Assembly (NCBI GenBank): GCA_937960715.1
Contig: CALGOO010000024.1
Span: 1 to 10,415 of the forward strand
DNA from: an uncultured Candidatus Competibacteraceae bacterium
GTDB lineage: Bacteria > Pseudomonadota > Gammaproteobacteria > Competibacterales > Competibacteraceae
Reading direction: 5' to 3'
DNA: 10,415 nucleotides
The translations under genes and the position numbers were made by a program. Shown here one piece after another: positions 5,690-10,415 of this stretch. The notes beneath the pieces were generated by a model. That model saw only the letters and a list, made by a program, of their open reading frames with translations. It searched no databases and was not told the origin of the DNA. Position 1 is the first letter of the stretch. Each line of letters starts with the position of its first letter.

Positions 5690-8173
5690 ATGGAACCGAA
5701 AAATTCTCCCCCGGAATCGCTCGTTGGCAAGCTCAAGCGTGTTGAGGATCTTGCCGAGAAACTCGTCTACATCAAGTGGAGTCGGGAATTTTTCGTCTTG
5801 CTGCAGCGCGCGGCGCGGGAGGTGTTGACGCTGGCGCGGCCGCGATCGGATTGCCACAAGATCGCGGTGCTGGCCGAACGGCTGGAGCAACAGATCGGCG
5901 AGTGCCTGGAGCAAGGCGAATTGCCCCGAGGCGAGGAGCGGGAACGCTTGATCGCCGTGGCGGACGCGCTCTGTCGCGCGACACCCGGTTCCGATCGCAG
6001 CTCTCGCAAGACCGCGCCGGGCCAGCCGCCGTCCGACGAATCCCGCACCGTGCCGCTGTTTTCGCGCTGGGAAAAAAGCGAACGGTCGAGACCCAGGGTC
6101 GTCGGGCCAGCCGCGCCCGAAACGCCGCCGCTGTGGCTGGTGGCGCCGGAATCGGCCAGCGACCTGGCGCGCAGGCTCGAACAGCGAGGCGGCTATCGGT
6201 TGCAACGCCTCGTCAATCTGATCGAGGCGCAGACCCTGCTGAACCAGTCCCGGCAACCGGCGGCCCTGTTGGTCGATCTGGATCACGCCGCCGACAGTCA
6301 GACGACCTTGCAGCAGGTCGCCAGCCTGCGTCAGACCCTGCCCACGGAAATTCCCCTGTTTTTCCTCGCCGACCGCGGCGATATCACCGCCCGCATCGAC
6401 GCGGTGGAGGCTGGCGGGACGGGCTATTTCCTCAAACCGGTCGATTTACCGCTGTTGCTGGAATCGCTGGACGAGTCCATCTCCAAACCACTCCACCACC
6501 GTATCCTGATCGTGGATGACACCTTGCCCTCGGCGCGAGAGATCGCCCGCTGGCTGGACAGTCGCGGCATGGTGACTCAGGTGTTGGCCCAACCCCTGCA
6601 AATCCTGCAGGTGCTGGCCAGTTTCCAACCCAGCCTGTTGGTCATGAGCCTGGAGCTCAAGGATATCGATGGGCTGGCCCTGGCCCGATCCATCCATCAG
6701 CACGAATCGTTTCGGGAGTTGCCCATGCTGCTGCTGTCGGCGCAAGCCGACAGCGGTTCGCGGTTGGCCGCGACCGGCCTGAGCGGCGAGGCGCTGCTGA
6801 GCAAACCCCTGAATCCGGAATCGCTGGTCGCCACCATCGCCAAGCGATTGCGACAGGGGCAAGGTCTGTATCGCAAGTTCAGCCAGCTCAGCAATCGGGA
6901 TACCGTCAGCGGCCTGTACAACCGCCCCTACTTTCTCACCCACCTGGAGCGGGCATTGGTCGCCGCCGCCGCCAATACCCAGTCGGTGGCGCTCATGCTG
7001 ATCACGCTGGACAACCTGCATGTCGTGGAAAACCAGGACGTGGCCGCGGCCGACGAGTTGATCGAACAAGCCGCCCAGCGCCTCAAAATCGCCTTGGGTC
7101 CGGATCCGATCTCCGCCCGGTTTGGCGACGCCATTTTCATGGTGTTGCTGGGCTTCACCACCCAGGATGCGCTGCTGGCCACGGCGCGCTCGGCGCAGAC
7201 GAGCCTGGAGGCCGACGCTTACCGGCTGGTCGGCGGCGATACCCGGTTGCGAACCAGCATCGGCATCAGCATCGCCAGCCCCAACCTGCGCGAGGCCGCC
7301 ACCCTGATCCAGCAGGCCGACTTGGCCAACAGCATGGCGCGGGACAGCAAGGATGCCCGGATCCATGTCCATCATGGTCGGAGCGCCGAGCAGGACGCGG
7401 ACCTCTCGCGGCAAAAGAAGCTGATGGAAGATATCCGCGAAGCCGTGCAGCAACAACGGATGAACCTGCTGTTTCAACCCATCGTCAGTCTGCGCGGCGA
7501 CACCACCGAACGCTACGAGGTTCTGTTGCGGATGCGCAACCGGGAGGGCTGGGAGCTGTTGCCGGAAGTCGTGTTCGCCCTGGTCAAGCGTAACCGGATC
7601 GGCATGGTGCTCGACCGCTGGGTCATCGCCCATTCCATCCGGGTGCTGCGCGAGCGGCAAGCGCGGGGGCAGTCGGTGATCCTGTTCATCAACATCTCGC
7701 CCACCATCCTGCAGGACGAGGAACTACTGAACTGGCTGCAAGGCGGCCTGAGCAAGACGGGGGTGCCGGCCGCCAGCCTGGTGTTCGAAATGACGGAAAT
7801 GGCCGCTGAGCTGAACAAACAGGCGCTGGAGCCGTTCCTGCGGGGCCTCAAGAAACTGGGTTGCGGCCTTTCCCTGGATCATTTCAGCGGCCACGAACGC
7901 GCCCAGGCGCTGGCCCAGCTCCTGCAGGCGGATTACGTCAAGCTGGACGGCCGCTTCGTCCAGAATCTACTCAACGACAAGGACCGCCAGCAACAACTCA
8001 ATCAGTTGGTTCGCGCGCTGGCCGCCGTGAGCATAACCACCATCGTCACCGGCATCGAGGACGCCATGATCTTGCCGACACTGTGGTCCTGCGGTATCGA
8101 CTACGTCCAGGGATTCTTCCTGCAGCGTCCGCACACCGACATGAGCTACGACTTCGAAAACATGGTGTTGTGA
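5690..8173 (+). CDS. FimX-like REC-REC-GGDEF-EAL protein with degenerate motifs
   Basis: An 827-residue cytoplasmic signalling protein. Residues 1-95 are helical and 96-146 a Pro/Ser/Arg-rich linker. Receiver 1 (~147-265) has the phospho-acceptor Asp196 and Lys249 but Ala152-Pro153 for the acidic pair. Receiver 2 (~270-385) has Asp276-Asp277 and Lys372 but Ser320 for the acceptor. The GGDEF domain (~395-560) reads GDAIF (479-483), so cyclase activity is unlikely. The EAL domain (~575-827) reads EVL (610-612) and keeps Asn668, Glu700, Asp730, Lys751, Glu790 and Gln807, but DDFG is DHFS (730-733). Degenerate GDxIF plus EVL is the mark of FimX, the c-di-GMP receptor acting on type IV pili; FimX itself has a PAS domain and one receiver. 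ATG 5690 is chosen because AAGAAG (5674-5679) lies nine bases upstream and the longer frame would cover the fbp terminator. It is followed after 5 bp by ampD. Confidence 0.85.
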   Translation: MEPKNSPPESLVGKLKRVEDLAEKLVYIKWSREFFVLLQRAAREVLTLARPRSDCHKIAVLAERLEQQIGECLEQGELPRGEERERLIAVADALCRATPGSDRSSRKTAPGQPPSDESRTVPLFSRWEKSERSRPRVVGPAAPETPPLWLVAPESASDLARRLEQRGGYRLQRLVNLIEAQTLLNQSRQPAALLVDLDHAADSQTTLQQVASLRQTLPTEIPLFFLADRGDITARIDAVEAGGTGYFLKPVDLPLLLESLDESISKPLHHRILIVDDTLPSAREIARWLDSRGMVTQVLAQPLQILQVLASFQPSLLVMSLELKDIDGLALARSIHQHESFRELPMLLLSAQADSGSRLAATGLSGEALLSKPLNPESLVATIAKRLRQGQGLYRKFSQLSNRDTVSGLYNRPYFLTHLERALVAAAANTQSVALMLITLDNLHVVENQDVAAADELIEQAAQRLKIALGPDPISARFGDAIFMVLLGFTTQDALLATARSAQTSLEADAYRLVGGDTRLRTSIGISIASPNLREAATLIQQADLANSMARDSKDARIHVHHGRSAEQDADLSRQKKLMEDIREAVQQQRMNLLFQPIVSLRGDTTERYEVLLRMRNREGWELLPEVVFALVKRNRIGMVLDRWVIAHSIRVLRERQARGQSVILFINISPTILQDEELLNWLQGGLSKTGVPAASLVFEMTEMAAELNKQALEPFLRGLKKLGCGLSLDHFSGHERAQALAQLLQADYVKLDGRFVQNLLNDKDRQQQLNQLVRALAAVSITTIVTGIEDAMILPTLWSCGIDYVQGFFLQRPHTDMSYDFENMVL

Positions 8174-8178
8174 GCGGA

Positions 8179-8736
8179 ATGCGGATCGAGCGAGCCACGG
8201 GGTTGCTCGACGCGGCGCGGTGGCGGCCCTCGCCCAACCACGACGAGCGGCCGAACGGGACGGCGGTGGATCTCATCGTCGTGCATGGCATCAGCCTGCC
8301 GCCCGGCGAATTCGGCGGACCCTGGATCGACGCGCTGTTCACCAACACCCTCGATCCGGACGCCCACCCTTATTTTCGAGCGATTGCCGAATTGCGGGTG
8401 TCGGCGCATCTGCTGATTCGCCGCGACGGCGATCTGACGCAGTACGTACCGTTTCAGCGCCGGGCCTGGCATGCCGGCGCATCGAATTTCGCCGGCCGCT
8501 CCCGTTGCAACGATTTCAGCATCGGCATCGAGCTGGAAGGCGCCGATCACATTCCTTACGAAGACCGTCAGTATTCGCGGCTGACCAAGGTCATCATCGC
8601 CCTGCGAACCGCCTATCCTACCCTGACGCCCGATCGGCTGGTCGGTCACGCCGACATTGCGCCGGGCCGCAAAACCGATCCAGGACCGGCATTCGACTGG
8701 GCGCGGCTGCGCCGGCTGCTGGGCGACGCGGACTGA
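8179..8736 (+). CDS. ampD: 1,6-anhydro-N-acetylmuramyl-L-alanine amidase AmpD
   Basis: A 185-residue zinc amidase (amidase_2 fold). It cleaves the lactyl-L-Ala bond of anhydro-muropeptides in the cytoplasm during peptidoglycan recycling; its loss induces ampC beta-lactamase in species that have it. The zinc ligands are His36 (VVHGIS), His157 (GHAD) and Asp167 (KTDPG), with Glu118 and Lys165 at the catalytic places (compare His34, His154, Asp164, Glu116, Lys162 in the Citrobacter enzyme). SPNHDERP, ISLPPGEFGG and FAGRSRCNDFSIGIELEG are typical, and no signal peptide is present. The usual Asn after His36 is Gly. The start is ATG 8179, 5 bp after the upstream stop; GTG 8170, overlapping that stop by GTGA, is possible. 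Confidence 0.93.
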   Translation: MRIERATGLLDAARWRPSPNHDERPNGTAVDLIVVHGISLPPGEFGGPWIDALFTNTLDPDAHPYFRAIAELRVSAHLLIRRDGDLTQYVPFQRRAWHAGASNFAGRSRCNDFSIGIELEGADHIPYEDRQYSRLTKVIIALRTAYPTLTPDRLVGHADIAPGRKTDPGPAFDWARLRRLLGDAD

Positions 8737-8773
8737 CCGCCCGCCGTTCCGTCCAATGGCGGGCTGCGTGGCT

Positions 8774-8813
8774 GGCGCTCGACCGAAGCGAGCGACGAGC
8801 GCCTTGGATTTTC
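8774..8813 (+). terminator. Possible terminator between convergent ampD and DUF1499 genes
   Basis: A perfect 8-bp stem, GGCGCTCG (8774-8781) with CGAGCGCC (8796-8803), has a 14-base loop and is followed by TTGGATTTTC, an imperfect T tract. It would close ampD. A second 7-bp hairpin, GCCCGCC (8739-8745) with GGCGGGC (8758-8764), lies just upstream and lacks T. The right edge touches the 3' end of the opposite gene. Confidence 0.4.
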
Positions 8814-9276
8814 AGCGAGAAGCTCCACTGGTGGTCTCGAACCGCGCTCGGATCGTTTCCACCCGCTCGCGATTGACGCCAAAGTCGTAATAGCCGGTCC
8901 GGGACGCCGAACGCACCTGGACGACGCCAGGTGGGCCGAACAGAAACTCCACGTCGTCCACGAAGCCAAACACCGCCGAGCGAAATTCGACGTGAAGGTA
9001 GTCGGCGTCGGCCCGGATCACTCGCGCCCGATCCATGCCCTTCAAAACCTCCAGCAACCTTGCTCGTTCCCCCTCCTTTTCTCCACGATAGCGCAGCGGC
9101 TCGATGCGTCGATCGGTGGCGTCGGCTTGCGACGAAACGCAATTCGGCGAGGTGGGGCACGGCACCAGCCGACCTTCGGTCGCGCCCGGACTTACCGACG
9201 GTCGCCCGCCCGAACAGCCGTTCACCGCCAAAGCGACCATGAGCGCCAATCCGCCAGCCCACCACTTTCTCCGCAT
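8812..9276 (-). CDS. DUF1499 family lipoprotein
   Basis: A 154-residue protein with a lipoprotein signal: two Arg and a Lys, then the hydrophobic stretch GGLALMVALAV and the lipobox-like VNGC with Cys21. Asn at -2 is not usual. Ser at +2 suggests outer-membrane sorting. The mature part has the DUF1499 hallmarks: LVPCPTSPNCVSS (Cys40, Cys46, probably a disulfide), IEPLRYRG, VIRADADYLHVEFRSAVFGF, VDDVEF, and VRSASRTGYYDFGVNRERVE near the end. Family function is unknown. AGGA at 9284-9287, seven bases before ATG, supports the start. It is convergent with ampD and divergent from the suf regulator. Confidence 0.87.
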   Translation of the reverse strand: MRRKWWAGGLALMVALAVNGCSGGRPSVSPGATEGRLVPCPTSPNCVSSQADATDRRIEPLRYRGEKEGERARLLEVLKGMDRARVIRADADYLHVEFRSAVFGFVDDVEFLFGPPGVVQVRSASRTGYYDFGVNRERVETIRARFETTSGASR

Positions 9277-9329
9277 GGCCCATTCCTCGCTGAATCGTCG
9301 GGTTCCACCGCCACCGCTCGCCTACCCTC

Positions 9330-9358
9330 TTGGCAAACGCCGCGTTTGGAATTATTCT
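9330..9358 (+). promoter_or_regulatory. Candidate sigma70 promoter of the suf operon
   Basis: TTGGCA (9330-9335, five of six to consensus), a 17-base spacer and TATTCT (9353-9358, four of six). Transcription would start near 9365, immediately before the inverted repeat at 9373-9391. A second, weaker pair is TTGGAA (9346-9351) and TAGAAC (9368-9373), 16 bases apart. Confidence 0.5.
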
Positions 9359-9372
9359 ACCTCTAAATAGAA

Positions 9373-9391
9373 CTAATCTGGTACTGATTAG
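9373..9391. promoter_or_regulatory. Inverted repeat, probable operator of the SUF regulator
   Basis: CTAATC (9373-9378) and GATTAG (9386-9391) are perfect reverse complements separated by TGGTACT. The 19-bp dyad is just downstream of the candidate promoter and 21 bp before the regulator ATG. Rrf2 dimers bind such dyads, so autoregulation is inferred. Confidence 0.55.
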
Positions 9392-9411
9392 ACCCGTTAC
9401 GCGGAGCATCC

Positions 9412-9888
9412 ATGATTCGTATCACTCGGGAAGCCGACTACGGCATCTTGCTGACGACCAGTCTGGCTCGGGCCGAAGGTCAGCCACTCAGCGCCGCTGC
9501 CCTGGCGCGACAATGCCGGCTGCCGTTGCCGATGGTCAGCAAGATACTCAAGACCCTGGCGCGGGCCAGCCTCTTGACCTCGCAGCGCGGTGTGCAAGGC
9601 GGCTATAGCCTGGCCCGACCACCGGTGGAAATTTCCGCCGCCGACATCATCGGCGCGCTGGAAGGGCCGCTCGCCATCACCGAATGTAGCGGAGAAAGCC
9701 ATGACGGTTGCTCGCGGCAGGAGCAGTGCGAAGTCAGCGGCCACTGGCCGCGTATCAACCGGGCGATTCAGGCCGCGTTGCAGAGCATCAGCCTGGCGGA
9801 AATGAGCCGTCCCGATGCGCCGCGCCCGCTGCGTTTCCATTCGCCAAGCCGGACCGAGATTGCCGGCATTGCCGACCGTGCTGTTTGA
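9412..9888 (+). CDS. SUF-system Fe-S cluster regulator, Rrf2/IscR family
   Basis: A 158-residue transcription factor. The N-terminal winged helix-turn-helix spans ~1-85, opening MIRITREADYGILLTTSLA, with helix-turn-helix ALARQCRLPLPMVSKILKTL and wing QRGVQGGYSLAR. Three cysteines, Cys92, Cys100 and Cys106, with His111 after the third, fit a bound Fe-S cluster that senses cluster supply; IscR uses three Cys and one His. The match is to the gammaproteobacterial SUF regulator group rather than to IscR, given the sufB gene only 29 bp downstream and the lack of iscS. GGAG at 9403-9406, five bases before ATG, supports the start. It probably controls its own operon through the dyad at 9373-9391. Confidence 0.9.
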   Translation: MIRITREADYGILLTTSLARAEGQPLSAAALARQCRLPLPMVSKILKTLARASLLTSQRGVQGGYSLARPPVEISAADIIGALEGPLAITECSGESHDGCSRQEQCEVSGHWPRINRAIQAALQSISLAEMSRPDAPRPLRFHSPSRTEIAGIADRAV

Positions 9889-9917
9889 TCCACCGCATTT
9901 CGAACTGGAATCCCGCC

Positions 9918-10415
9918 ATGACCGACAGCGATCAAGCTCTGGAACGCCTCGCCGCCAGCGACTACAAGTACGGCTTCGTCACCGACATCGAACAGGAGAC
10001 CGTGCCGCCGGGGCTGAACGAGGACGTCATCCGGCTGATCTCGGCCAAGAAGCAGGAACCGGATTGGTTGCTGGAGTGGCGGCTGCAAGCGTTCCGCCAC
10101 TGGCTGACCCTGAAACAGCCGGAATGGGCGCGGGTGCATTATCCACCCATCGATTATCAGGCAATTTCCTACTACGCCGCACCGAAGCAGAAGGGCGACG
10201 GCCCCAAGAGCCTGGACGACATCGACCCGGAATTGCGCCGCACCTACGAAAAGCTTGGCATTCCGCTGGCGGAACAAGCCATCCTGGCCGGCGTGGCGGT
10301 GGACGCCGTGTTCGACTCAGTGTCGGTGGCGACCAGCTACAAGGGCAAGCTGGCGGAAAAGGGCATCATCTTCTGCTCGTTCTCCGAGGCGGTGCGCGAG
10401 CATCCCGAACTGGTG
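9918..10415 (+). CDS. sufB: Fe-S cluster assembly protein SufB, N-terminal part (3' end outside the window)
   Basis: An open frame of 166 codons runs from ATG 9918 to the window edge without a stop; full SufB is about 480 residues. DYKYGFVTDIEQETVPPGLN, EDVIRLISAKKQEPDWLLEW, RLQAFRHWL, VHYPPIDYQAISYYAAPK, LGIPLAEQ and GVAVDAVFDSVSVATSYKGK are strongly conserved SufB segments. SufB joins SufC and SufD in the SufBC2D scaffold that builds Fe-S clusters in the cytoplasm. Only a weak TGGAA precedes the start. It follows the regulator by 29 bp in the same direction, so they should be co-transcribed, with sufC, sufD and sufS expected beyond the edge. Confidence 0.95.
   Translation, partial: MTDSDQALERLAASDYKYGFVTDIEQETVPPGLNEDVIRLISAKKQEPDWLLEWRLQAFRHWLTLKQPEWARVHYPPIDYQAISYYAAPKQKGDGPKSLDDIDPELRRTYEKLGIPLAEQAILAGVAVDAVFDSVSVATSYKGKLAEKGIIFCSFSEAVREHPELV

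Noticed and set aside
6446..7660. 404-codon open frame antisense to the GGDEF-EAL gene
   Set aside because: Gln/Gly/His-rich shadow of a gene with clear receiver, GGDEF and EAL motifs.
8739..8764. GCCCGCC/GGCGGGC hairpin after ampD as a separate terminator
   Set aside because: It has a 7-bp stem but no T tract; the following hairpin is the better candidate.
8618..9409. 263-codon minus-strand frame around the DUF1499 gene
   Set aside because: The DUF1499 frame has a signal peptide, Shine-Dalgarno and family motifs, whereas this frame has none and also overlaps ampD.

Overview
The window looks like chromosomal DNA of a GC-rich gammaproteobacterium. All genes are of gammaproteobacterial type (Acs, SirB2, RimI, AmpD, a FimX-like c-di-GMP protein, a gammaproteobacterial SUF regulator next to sufB). 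The mix of acetate activation, a phasin for polyhydroxyalkanoate granules and fructose-1,6-bisphosphatase would suit a storage-polymer accumulator of the Competibacter/Contendobacter kind. That placement is inference from gene content and was not tested against a database. I see no mobile element, CRISPR array, tRNA or rRNA.

Layout. 1-461 (+): C-terminal end of acetyl-CoA synthetase, closed by an intrinsic terminator that lies inside the 3' end of the convergent gene. 496-1413 (-): IF-2B/ribose-1,5-bisphosphate isomerase superfamily protein with Ser where the isomerases have their catalytic Cys. 1503-1835 (+): small, very acidic conserved protein. 1836-2112: no convincing gene. 2113-3833 (+): tight operon of family 4 uracil-DNA glycosylase, rimI and a SirB2-like membrane protein. 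3911-4243 (-): short phasin, divergent from fbp (4443-5462, +) across a 199-bp region with a candidate promoter for each. 5690-8173 (+): 827-residue protein with two receivers, a GGDEF and an EAL domain, all with degenerate motifs in the manner of FimX, followed after 5 bp by ampD (8179-8736, +). 8812-9276 (-): DUF1499 lipoprotein. 9412-end (+): SUF-type Rrf2 regulator and the start of sufB, with a perfect inverted repeat at the promoter.

How the genes may work together. Acs, phasin and fbp touch the acetyl-CoA, PHA and gluconeogenesis/glycogen axis but are separate transcription units. The FimX-like protein is most likely a c-di-GMP receptor rather than an active cyclase or phosphodiesterase. 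The suf pair looks like a self-regulated Fe-S assembly operon. No wholly new multi-gene system is evident. The most notable points are the complementary loss of key residues in the two receiver domains, the Cys-to-Ser change in the IF-2B-like protein, the compact phasin/fbp control region and the suf operator.
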